From NCBI GenBank assembly GCA_025463765.1, contig JAODBC010000093.1:62001-126000 (forward strand): a stretch of DNA of 64,000 bases, given 5' to 3'. The notes under the pieces are model-generated. The model made no database searches, was not told where the DNA came from, and saw nothing but the letters and a program-made list of their open reading frames with translations. Below are positions 20,268-28,938 of the stretch, piece after piece. Numbering within the stretch: position 1 is the stretch's first letter; every line of letters begins with the position of its first letter. A program made the translations under genes and the position numbers. The DNA is from Subtercola sp. (GTDB lineage Bacteria > Actinomycetota > Actinomycetes > Actinomycetales > Microbacteriaceae).

Positions 20268-21854
20268 TTAGGCGCCGGAGCCGGAGACGCCATCGGCCTC
20301 GCCGGCGTCGGCAACCGCAGCCGCAGCCGCTGTCGCACCCGCACCGACCGCCGCGGCCCGACCCCGTTCGTTCGATGCGTCGCGCAGCGGGAACGCCTCG
20401 AAGTCATGCAGATCGAGCACGGCATACTGCTCGGCGTGGCGCGCCCTGGTGAACGGAAAGATGATGGGCGTGCCGACCTTCTGGCTGTACCAGTTGTCGC
20501 CCTCGGAGTAGGTCGTACCCGGCAGCGCCTCGCGGATCTCCTGCAAGAACGCGTCGGTCGCCTGCGGTGTCGGCGCATAGGCGGCGCCTGTACGTTGCAT
20601 TTCGCCGATCAGTCTCATCAGATACCCGACCGAGTCGCGCAGGGTGGTCGGAATGGTGATCGAGTTGACCGGCGCGAACGGGCCGCACAGAAGAAAGAAG
20701 TTCGGAAAAAGCGGTACGCCGAGCGATTTGAACGCCACGACACCGCCGGCCCAGGCGTCATTGATGTCGAGACCGTCGGCACCGATGACTTTCATCGGTC
20801 GCATGTAGGCGTGCGCGTCGAAGCCGGTGGCCCAGACGATCACGTCGACCTCGTGGAAGTCACCGTTACTGTCGACAATTCCGTTCGCCTCGATATGGTC
20901 GATTCCAGCGAACACGGGATGCACGTTCTGCTGCTGCACCACCCGGTAGTAGTTCGGGGTCTTCGCGATTCTCTTGACACCCAACGGCTCATGCGGCGTG
21001 AACTTCGCCCGCAACTCCTCGTCGGGAATCTCGTCTTCGAGCATCTTGAGAAAGCGCTGCTTCATCATTTCGCGATCAGGCCCCGGTACCAGCCGCCAGG
21101 TCTCGTTGCCGTCGGTCTTCTCGCGGATGACGGCCATCTTGGCGTCGTACCGCTTGGCGAGCCGAGGAATGCGGAACGTGAGTTTCTCGCGGAGCGTGTA
21201 GCGCGGGTTGTCTTTGACCTGCATCCACTGCGGGTGACGGATGAACTGCGTGACGTCGCGCCCCAAGGTGCCCAGTGCCGAGGTGATCTGCACACCGCTG
21301 GACCCGGTGCCGATGACGGCGTACCGGATGCTCGTGTCTTCGAGATCGATCGTGTTGTCCCACTCCGACGAGTGAAACGATTTTCCTTCGAAGCTGTCAG
21401 CACCCGCGATGCGCGGGATGCTCGGCACCCGAAGAAAGCCGGTGGCGGTGACCACGATGTCGAAGATCTCGACATCGCCGTTGTCGAGCGTGAGCGTCCA
21501 CGCGCCGTCAGTCCAGACCGCGGAAGTCGCTTCGGTGTTGTATCGGATGTGCTTGTTGAGGCCCTGCTGAGCGGCGAAGTTCTGCAGATAGCTGCGCACC
21601 TCGGCGCCGGGAGCGTAACGCTTGCTCCAGTGGTGCCCGCGGGCGAACGGAAATTCATAGTTGCGCGTGAGCACGTCGACGTGCAGCCCCGGGTAGGTGT
21701 TGGCGTCCCACGTTCCGCCGGCGGCGGCGCGCTTCTCGTAGACAGTGAATCGGAGCCCGGCCTGCTGCAGCTGGTAGGCCATGAACAGTCCCGACATGCC
21801 GGCGCCGATCACCGCTGCTCTCAAGGGCTGCTTTGACTCAGGCTGTGACACCAC
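20268..21854 (-). CDS. Flavin monooxygenase, Baeyer-Villiger type (BVMO-1)
   Basis: GAGMSGLFMAYQL; FEGKSFHSSEW (FxGxxxHxxxW); GTGSSGVQ. Confidence 0.92.
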   Translation of the reverse strand: MVSQPESKQPLRAAVIGAGMSGLFMAYQLQQAGLRFTVYEKRAAAGGTWDANTYPGLHVDVLTRNYEFPFARGHHWSKRYAPGAEVRSYLQNFAAQQGLNKHIRYNTEATSAVWTDGAWTLTLDNGDVEIFDIVVTATGFLRVPSIPRIAGADSFEGKSFHSSEWDNTIDLEDTSIRYAVIGTGSSGVQITSALGTLGRDVTQFIRHPQWMQVKDNPRYTLREKLTFRIPRLAKRYDAKMAVIREKTDGNETWRLVPGPDREMMKQRFLKMLEDEIPDEELRAKFTPHEPLGVKRIAKTPNYYRVVQQQNVHPVFAGIDHIEANGIVDSNGDFHEVDVIVWATGFDAHAYMRPMKVIGADGLDINDAWAGGVVAFKSLGVPLFPNFFLLCGPFAPVNSITIPTTLRDSVGYLMRLIGEMQRTGAAYAPTPQATDAFLQEIREALPGTTYSEGDNWYSQKVGTPIIFPFTRARHAEQYAVLDLHDFEAFPLRDASNERGRAAAVGAGATAAAAAVADAGEADGVSGSGA

Positions 21855-21877
21855 CGGTCGCTCCTCACCTTCAACAT

Positions 21878-21902
21878 AGTTAAAACTAATTAGAACAACA
21901 TT
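21878..21902 (-). promoter_or_regulatory. Putative operator/promoter element A copy 2 (AATGTTGTTCTAATTAGTTTTAACT)
   Basis: 20/25 match to 9261-9285; shares TGTTCTAATTAG with 25311-25322. Confidence 0.5.
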
Positions 21903-21927
21903 AGCATGACGCTAACGAGCTGCCCAC

Positions 21928-23427
21928 TCAGATCGACGATCCCCATACGGTGCGACGGTACGATTCCGGATCGATTTCGACGTGCGAATTCAGATCGAGA
22001 CGCTGCACGCGGCGCTCGTCGCCGTACACCGGCCAGCCGGGGTCGCCGGTACTGACGAATTGCACCCACGCGCGATGAACCACATCGGCGAGGTTCTGGG
22101 GCGCATCCGCCCCCCGCAATTCGAGACCCCAGGGGTCGTCGAGCGTGTCGAAGACGAACGGAATCTCGAGCGTGTGGAACGCACCGAGCTCACCGTCGTA
22201 GGTCGACGGGCGCCAGGTGAAGTCGTAGAGATAGCTCTCGGCGCCGGCGGCTCGCCGGGCATCCGCGTACCGTGTTGCCGGCACTCGGCAGAACCAGTCC
22301 GACTGAATGGCGATGAAGAGTTCGGCCGGCGTGGCGCCCGGTCGTTGTTCGCGATAGCTGTTCAGAACGTCGAAGGCGGAGTCTCCGATCAACCGTTCGA
22401 CCGACCGCGTCAGTACGTCGTCGCCCATTCCCGAGAGCCCGAACGGGGCCACGAACAGCCCGTACTCGTCGCCGTTCATGCCGATCACGACGTCGATCTC
22501 TGAGCCGGCGCCCGCCGCAGCCGCGGCCAATGGATGCTCGGGCAGGGTCTCGCCGTCGACCACCGGTTGCACGACCAGCCGTGTGAAGCTGGCGAATCGT
22601 GGGTCACCACCCGCTCCCACCCGCGAGATCGTCGCGTTGGTGGCGGCGTGCAGCGCGTCGATCGGAACGGCGAGCAGCGCGTCGACGGTGAGCGGAACGT
22701 CGAGTTCGGCGGCCACCTCTGCCGCGATGAGGGCAGCTTGTTCTGGCGTGTGCACGTGATGGCCATCGCCGCTCTGCGAGATCGCTCGGCGAAAAAGCCC
22801 GCGGGCGGCCGGCATGGCGAGCAGCGTCAGTACCGACATGGCGCCCGCGGATTCGCCGGCGATCGTGACTCGGCCCGGGTCGCCGCCGAACGCCGTGATG
22901 TTCTGCTGTAACCATTCGAGGGCGGCGATCTGATCGAGCAATCCACGATTGGCCGGAGCGCCCGGAATCGCGAGAAACCCGTCGGCCGCGAGGCGGTAGT
23001 TGATAGTGACGGCCACGACGCCGTCGCGCGCGAAAGCCGTACCGTCGAAGGCACTCGTCGATCCAGCGCCGGTGACGAAACCACCCCCGTGAATGAAGAC
23101 GAAGACAGGCGCCGAGCCGCCCGCATCTGGAGTCCAGATGTTCAAGTTGAGACCGTTCGAACCGGGCCGCACAGGGTCTGGCAGCAATCGGTCGATGACG
23201 GCAGAACGCTGGGGAGGCGCCGAGACGGTCGCACCGTATTCCACAGCATCAACGATTCCGTTATGGGGCTCCGGCAGCCGGGGTGCGGTGAAGCGGTCGA
23301 CACCCGCGGGCGCCGCGGCATACGGAATGCCTTTAAAACAGAGAACGCCACCGGCGCGAGACCCGCGATAGTCTCCCTGCACGGTGGTCACCACTGTCGA
23401 ATGATCGCTCGCAGTCTCATCCACCAC
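21928..23427 (-). CDS. Type B carboxylesterase
   Basis: GIPYA; VFIHGGGFVTGAG; GESAGAMSV. Confidence 0.96.
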   Translation of the reverse strand: MVDETASDHSTVVTTVQGDYRGSRAGGVLCFKGIPYAAAPAGVDRFTAPRLPEPHNGIVDAVEYGATVSAPPQRSAVIDRLLPDPVRPGSNGLNLNIWTPDAGGSAPVFVFIHGGGFVTGAGSTSAFDGTAFARDGVVAVTINYRLAADGFLAIPGAPANRGLLDQIAALEWLQQNITAFGGDPGRVTIAGESAGAMSVLTLLAMPAARGLFRRAISQSGDGHHVHTPEQAALIAAEVAAELDVPLTVDALLAVPIDALHAATNATISRVGAGGDPRFASFTRLVVQPVVDGETLPEHPLAAAAAGAGSEIDVVIGMNGDEYGLFVAPFGLSGMGDDVLTRSVERLIGDSAFDVLNSYREQRPGATPAELFIAIQSDWFCRVPATRYADARRAAGAESYLYDFTWRPSTYDGELGAFHTLEIPFVFDTLDDPWGLELRGADAPQNLADVVHRAWVQFVSTGDPGWPVYGDERRVQRLDLNSHVEIDPESYRRTVWGSSI

Positions 23428-23463
23428 GATCTCCCATCGGGCCAGTGCGCTCTAGCCGTGCTG

Positions 23464-23485
23464 CTATTATGTCACAATAATCTTA
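23464..23485. promoter_or_regulatory. Putative element B (CTATTATGTCACAATAATCTTA) in divergent intergenic region
   Basis: 20/22 identical to 33443-33464. Confidence 0.5.
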
Positions 23486-23550
23486 TTGCGATCATGAGGT
23501 CATCCGCCACGCGGAGCCGGGCATCCACCATCGTCAGGAGAGACCACACG

Positions 23551-25272
23551 GTGAAAATTCTCGACCAAACCCAGAAGCTCGACATACTCACCGCGCCCGG
23601 CGGCGCCTTTCCGCTGCGTGATCTCGAGATCGACGGAGTGACACTCAGCACGTTCGACCGGGATCCATATACGCTGCGCGATGCGTTTATCGCCGCGTCG
23701 ACCTTCGGCGATCGTGCCGCCATCGCGTACGAAGACGAGCGTTGGACGTACGACGAGCTCTGGTCTTCCATCGCCACGCTGGCTCATATTCTGCGCACCG
23801 AACTCGGCATCGGCAAAGGCGACCGGGTCGGCATCGCTATGCGAAACTACCCGGAATACGTGTTCATCTTCGGCGCGACCCAGTTGCTCGGAGCGGTCGC
23901 CGTTCCCTTGAACGCCTGGCTGAAGGGGCCCGAACTCGCAGCCCTGATCGAAGAGGCGCGGCCGGTCGCCCTCTTCGCCGACCAAGAACGTCTCGCAGTT
24001 CTGCGCGACGTCGATCTCGCGGCCGCCGGCACCGATACAGTCGTTGCGGTGCGCGCCACGCAACTGCCCGATAGCGTCGTCGACTACCACGAGCTGGCCT
24101 CTCGGATGCCCGCCAGAACCGACGCGCCAGAAGCCGATGTGACGCCTGACGACCTCTCGACCATTCTGTTCACCTCTGGCACCACGGGAAAGCCGAAAGC
24201 GGCGGCCCACAATCATCGCAACCACTCAGCCTCGCTGCTCAACAAGTACATTCGCGCGGTCGGCGTGGAGGTACCAGACGGAGGCGGGGAGACTATCGTG
24301 ACGCCGCCGCCGGCGTCGTGCAAGCTGGTCACCTTTCCGTTCTTTCACATCGCAGGTATCAACACGATGTACAACACCATCTACTCGGGACAACCGATTG
24401 TGCTGATGTACAAGTGGGATCCCGTGAAGGCCGTGCGCCTGGTCGAGACCGAGAAAGTGAACGAGCTTTCCGGGCCTCCCTTCATCGCCCGCACCTTTCT
24501 CGACGCCGTCGTCGAGTCGGGCGGAGATGTGAGTTCGCTGCGCATCATCGGCATGGGCGGTGCCGCGGCGCCCGCTCACATCATCGAACAGGTACGCACG
24601 GTGCTCGGCCCGACGATCGTGCCGCGCACAGGCTACGGCATGACCGAGACCACCTCGGGAGTGGTCGCCATCTCTGCCGGCGATTTCGAGCAGCGCCCCA
24701 ACAGCGTCGGGCGCACGCTGCCGACTGCAGAGATCGCGATCATCGACGCCCAGGGCATCCACTTAGGCGCAGACGAGGTGGGCGAAGTGATCTTTCGCGG
24801 GCCGCAGGTGATTCAGGGCTATCTCGGTGCCGACAACGCGGGAACCTTCGAAGGCGGCTGGTTCCACACCGGCGACTTGGGCCGGGTCGATGCAGAGGGG
24901 TTCGTCTATCTCGTCGGACGCCTGAAAGACATCGTGATCCGCGGCGGCGAGAACATCAACTGCTCGGAGGTCGAGGTGTGCCTCGAGAGCCACGACGACG
25001 TCGTTGAAGCGGTAGTGCTCGGAGCGCCCCATGCGACGCTCGGCGAAGAACTCGTCGCAGTGGTTCGAACTCGGCAGGGCTCTCCGATCGAGCCGGAAGA
25101 CCTTCGCGCGTTCGTGAAGGAGCACCTCGCGTCGTTCAAGGTACCAGCGCGCATCGCCATCATCGACGGGCCGCTGCCGCGAACGCCGAGCGGCAAGATC
25201 ATCAAGCGCGAGGTCATCCCGGAGCTCGACCTGCAGTGGCTGCTCGAAGCGGCTCCGGAGCCGGCTGTTTAG
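23551..25272 (+). CDS. Acyl-CoA synthetase (AMP-binding)
   Basis: LFTSGTTGKPKAAAHNHRN; TGYGMTETTS; GWFHTGDLG; RTPSGKIIKRE. Confidence 0.96.
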   Translation: MKILDQTQKLDILTAPGGAFPLRDLEIDGVTLSTFDRDPYTLRDAFIAASTFGDRAAIAYEDERWTYDELWSSIATLAHILRTELGIGKGDRVGIAMRNYPEYVFIFGATQLLGAVAVPLNAWLKGPELAALIEEARPVALFADQERLAVLRDVDLAAAGTDTVVAVRATQLPDSVVDYHELASRMPARTDAPEADVTPDDLSTILFTSGTTGKPKAAAHNHRNHSASLLNKYIRAVGVEVPDGGGETIVTPPPASCKLVTFPFFHIAGINTMYNTIYSGQPIVLMYKWDPVKAVRLVETEKVNELSGPPFIARTFLDAVVESGGDVSSLRIIGMGGAAAPAHIIEQVRTVLGPTIVPRTGYGMTETTSGVVAISAGDFEQRPNSVGRTLPTAEIAIIDAQGIHLGADEVGEVIFRGPQVIQGYLGADNAGTFEGGWFHTGDLGRVDAEGFVYLVGRLKDIVIRGGENINCSEVEVCLESHDDVVEAVVLGAPHATLGEELVAVVRTRQGSPIEPEDLRAFVKEHLASFKVPARIAIIDGPLPRTPSGKIIKREVIPELDLQWLLEAAPEPAV

Positions 25273-25310
25273 TTGATCTCTGCGTACTACATGACATCGA
25301 GTCGTAGTAC

Positions 25311-25322
25311 TGTTCTAATTAG
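25311..25322 (+). promoter_or_regulatory. Element A core copy (TGTTCTAATTAG) upstream of BVMO-2
   Basis: 12/12 identical to the core upstream of BVMO-1; similar position to start codon. Confidence 0.5.
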
Positions 25323-25349
25323 CTTTTATTTATGTTTCAGGAGGGGCAG

Positions 25350-26987
25350 ATGTCTCAGGTACTCACCGCAGAGTCAACAACACAGCAGCAGACCACGGAG
25401 GTGTTCGACGCCCTCGTGATCGGTGCGGGCACATCTGGCCTGTATGAGCTGTACCTGCTCACCCAGCAGGGCCTGAACGTTCGCGGAATCGAAGCCGGCA
25501 GCAGCGTCGGCGGAACCTGGTACTGGAACCGCTACCCCGGCTGCCGTCTCGACTCTGAGAGCTTCACCTACCAGTACGCCTTTCCCGACGACGTGCTCGC
25601 GACGTGGAACTGGAAAGAGCTCTTCGCGGGCCAGCCCGAGCTCGAGAGTTACTTCAATGAGGTCGCCGACCACTACAACCTGCGTGCGAACATCGACTTC
25701 AATACCCGCGTCGCGTCGATGACCTTCGACGAGCAGAACAACCAGTGGACGGTAACCGCGGAGTCGGGAAAGACGTACATTGCTCGCGTCGTCGTCTCGG
25801 CGACCGGTCTGCTCTCGGCCCCGATCTACCCGCAGATCTCGGGAATGGAGACGTTCACGGGCGAGTCATACCACACCGGGCTCTGGCCCGACAAAGAGGT
25901 CACGTTCTCGGGCAAGAAGGTCATCGTTATCGGCACCGGTGCCAGTGGTGTTCAGGTCATCACCGAGATCGCTAAAGACGTCAGTCACCTCACAGTGTTC
26001 CAGCGCACGCCGAACTGGGTTATTCCGCTACGCAACCGCCCGCTCACCGACGACGACATGCAGCGCATTCGTGCCGGCTATCCCGAGATGTTCCCTAAGC
26101 TCCGTAATACCTGGAGCGGGTTCCTGCACAGCTGGGATCCCAAGCCGACGACCGACTACACCGATGAGGAATTGCGCGAGCGTTTCGAGACGGCCTACAA
26201 CTCGCCCGGTTTCGCGAAATGGTTCGGTCTGCCGAACGACATCGCTTTCGACGACGTCGCGAACCAGAAGTGGTGCGATTTCATGGCGGAGAAGATTCAC
26301 GAGATCGTGCCGGATCCCGAGCTCTCACGACTGCTCATCCCGAACCACCCGTTCGGCGCTAAGCGCGTGCCATGTGGAACGCATTACTTCGAGCTCTACA
26401 ACCAAGACAATGTCGAGCTCCTCTCGCTCGCCGAGCATCCGATTCTCGAGGTCACGTCCACCGGCGTGCGTACGCCAGACGGCGACATCGAGGCCGACAT
26501 GATCGTGTACGCGACCGGCTTCGAGGCTTTCGTGGGGGCGTTGAACCGCATGGATATCACCGGTCTCGGCGGCGCAAAACTCCGCGACAAGTGGGAAGAC
26601 GGCCCGAAGACGTTCCTGGGGCTCCAGGTCGCCGGCTTTCCGAACCTGTTCCTCATCGGCGGCCCGCACGGCAAAGGCGGCCATGGCAACTCGCCGCGCT
26701 GCGCCGAAGGCTCACTCGAGTGGATGGCGCTGCTGGTCGGCAAGCTGGCCCGCAACGAGCTGACACGGGTCGAAGCCACCCCCGAAGCCGAAGCGGAGTG
26801 GACCGAAACGGTCAACGCCTCTGGCATGGGCGGATTCATGGCCAAGACGAAGAACGCGTTCTTCGGAGACAACGTTCCCGGGCGCAAGCGGGCATTCCTC
26901 GCCTACACGGGTGCGCTGCCCGAGTTCGACGAGAGGCTGCGTACCATGGCTCAGAGCGGTTACCCCGGGCTGCAGATCACCGCCTGA
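25350..26987 (+). CDS. Baeyer-Villiger monooxygenase (BVMO-2, cyclohexanone-type)
   Basis: GAGTSGLYELYLL; WNRYPGCRLDSES; FTGESYHTGLW; RBS GGAGGGG. Confidence 0.95.
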   Translation: MSQVLTAESTTQQQTTEVFDALVIGAGTSGLYELYLLTQQGLNVRGIEAGSSVGGTWYWNRYPGCRLDSESFTYQYAFPDDVLATWNWKELFAGQPELESYFNEVADHYNLRANIDFNTRVASMTFDEQNNQWTVTAESGKTYIARVVVSATGLLSAPIYPQISGMETFTGESYHTGLWPDKEVTFSGKKVIVIGTGASGVQVITEIAKDVSHLTVFQRTPNWVIPLRNRPLTDDDMQRIRAGYPEMFPKLRNTWSGFLHSWDPKPTTDYTDEELRERFETAYNSPGFAKWFGLPNDIAFDDVANQKWCDFMAEKIHEIVPDPELSRLLIPNHPFGAKRVPCGTHYFELYNQDNVELLSLAEHPILEVTSTGVRTPDGDIEADMIVYATGFEAFVGALNRMDITGLGGAKLRDKWEDGPKTFLGLQVAGFPNLFLIGGPHGKGGHGNSPRCAEGSLEWMALLVGKLARNELTRVEATPEAEAEWTETVNASGMGGFMAKTKNAFFGDNVPGRKRAFLAYTGALPEFDERLRTMAQSGYPGLQITA

Positions 26988-27044
26988 CGCAAACACGTCG
27001 ACCTGCCTGGTCGAGCATCGTCACGGCCGTAGACTGTGCGAGTC

Positions 27045-28691
27045 ATGGTTGAGAATGAATCGAGCATTTCCGATGCCCTCGAGGCTCTGGCTATTTCGCT
27101 CGGCGAGGCGGGTGCCGTTCCGGTCAGTGAACTAGCCCGGGCTCTCGAGCGGGCCGCTGAGCGTCTGCGCTATCGCGCGACCCCGGTGCCGGCTCCCGAT
27201 GACCTCGTGTCGCAGGCCGAAGCATCTCGGCGCATGGGCGTCAGCCGCCAGGCGGTGAACCAGTGGGTTCGTAAAGGCGTGCTGCGCACCTATGACACAG
27301 TGACGGATGCCGGCCGACACGGCCAGGGCGTATCGCTTTCTGAGGTGGCCGTCGCCGCGAACCGTGGTGCGCCCGAGGCGTTCCGGGCTGACAGGCGACG
27401 GGAGTTGACGACGTTTCTCGATGCACTTCCCCGTTCCGCGGCGGGCGGCCTGGCAGAGCAGATCCAGTCGTCTTTCGAGGCCGAACCCGACGAAGCCCGT
27501 TTCGCGAGCGAATTGCGCGTGTTGCGTGAATTCGTTGTGGCCGCCATGGACACCCGCGAACATCAGCGCGAGTTCACGGCGTCTGGTGTGCGCCAGCTCT
27601 CTGAGCTCAGCCCTACCTTCATCGTGGACCGGTCAAGCGACTTCGGCGCCACGGCCGAGTCGCTCGGGCTGCTCGTCGCATCGTCTGACGGGGTGGCGGG
27701 ATTCGACTCGGCCTCCACCGCCATGCTCGGCCTGCTCGGCATAGCGACAGTCGGCGCCCAGTTCGATGGGCCGGGCCGCAAGATCTCTGCGGCCATCGCA
27801 GAGGCCGCAGAATCCGTGTGGATGAGCGAGTGGCCCGAGCGGCTGTACGAAGCTGTCTTTCATGTCGGTGAAGGGTCGCCAAGCCCACTCACCCGGTACA
27901 CCTCGTCGCTGACCTACCTCGACAACAACAGATTTCTGCGGCAGGCACAGCAGTCGGGCGTCAGCATCTCGTATTCGCGTGGCCCCGGCCCCATCCTGCC
28001 CCAGCGCTTCTTCGGAGCACCGATCTTCGCCGACATTCTCGGGCACCACGGTCGGCGCGGCGGTTCACCCTGGGCTTTCACCTCGTCAGCGGCCGAATCG
28101 GTCGGGCAACCGCTGAGAACGCCGAGCGCGGTAAACCCGTTTCGCATCTTCAATTACGAATTCGGGCTGCTCGACACATCGATCCACGGCATCCGCCGAT
28201 ATTGTTATTCGGCTGACGACGCCCGCGACGAGCTGAAGCGCACGGTAGCCGAGCTCGGCCCCGAGCAACGAACGATATACATCGACACCGCGATCGACAC
28301 CTTGGCGCGAACGCTCGGCAGTACGCCGGTCGAACTCGCAGTGATCGACGATCGCAAGAACTTCGACTGGTGGAAAGACCACATCATCCGCGCCTCAGAG
28401 CGAGAGATCGTGCTCGGCCTTCGCGACGAGCGAGCGCGCACTGTGGCTCACGCCTTACTCGTTCACACCAGCATGCTGCCCGATCTGGTGAATGCCGCAG
28501 ACAACGACAGCGCTCTGCGCGATCGCCTGCGCATCTACGTCAAGAATCTCGAATTCGAGGTCGTCGACGCTCGCTACCGCGACGACCTGCGCCTGGGAGT
28601 GGCTCGAATCGTGAAAGAAGGAGGTCTGGCGCTCGACGCCCCGTCGGCCAGACGGCTCGCCGAGGCCGAGATCGCGAGCTATCTGAAGTGA
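27045..28691 (+). CDS. Large uncharacterised protein with N-terminal HTH (H1), paralogue of 38333..39991
   Basis: SQAEASRRMGVSRQAVNQWVRKGVL helix-turn-helix; remainder matches no family I recognise. Confidence 0.8.
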   Translation: MVENESSISDALEALAISLGEAGAVPVSELARALERAAERLRYRATPVPAPDDLVSQAEASRRMGVSRQAVNQWVRKGVLRTYDTVTDAGRHGQGVSLSEVAVAANRGAPEAFRADRRRELTTFLDALPRSAAGGLAEQIQSSFEAEPDEARFASELRVLREFVVAAMDTREHQREFTASGVRQLSELSPTFIVDRSSDFGATAESLGLLVASSDGVAGFDSASTAMLGLLGIATVGAQFDGPGRKISAAIAEAAESVWMSEWPERLYEAVFHVGEGSPSPLTRYTSSLTYLDNNRFLRQAQQSGVSISYSRGPGPILPQRFFGAPIFADILGHHGRRGGSPWAFTSSAAESVGQPLRTPSAVNPFRIFNYEFGLLDTSIHGIRRYCYSADDARDELKRTVAELGPEQRTIYIDTAIDTLARTLGSTPVELAVIDDRKNFDWWKDHIIRASEREIVLGLRDERARTVAHALLVHTSMLPDLVNAADNDSALRDRLRIYVKNLEFEVVDARYRDDLRLGVARIVKEGGLALDAPSARRLAEAEIASYLK

Positions 28692-28741
28692 TCGCTGTTT
28701 GAGCGATACAGTCATGCTGTAATTATGCGCGAAGATCGCGC
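28691..28741. other. Cluster of three consecutive inverted repeats after H1 stop codon
   Basis: ATCGCTgtttgAGCGAT, TACAGtcatgCTGTA, GCGCGAagaTCGCGC. Confidence 0.6.
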
Positions 28742-28938
28742 TTGGCGTACCCGGGTCGTGTCGTATCGACAAGAGGTGCACGATGGCCTCGAAGCGGTGC
28801 CTGCTGCCTTGATCGGGCCTTTCAGCGGCCAGAATTTCGATAAAACTCCCGCATTCGCGCCGCATCGGCTCCCTAATATGTTCTTCCGTCATCCTAACTT
28901 GTTTTGATCATAGCTAGAAGACTATTGTAAAGATCACT

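Noticed and set aside
20007-21836. 609-aa plus-strand ORF antisense to BVMO-1
   Set aside because: Mirror of a well-supported FAD monooxygenase; Arg/Val/Asp-rich antisense composition typical of high-GC DNA.
23089-23550. N-terminal extension of the acyl-CoA synthetase ORF
   Set aside because: Overlaps the divergent carboxylesterase and the intergenic promoter; GTG at 23551 has an AGGAG RBS.
28725-28907. 60-aa ORF between H1 and the second CoA-transferase
   Set aside because: No RBS or motif; starts inside an inverted-repeat cluster, more likely leader or noncoding.
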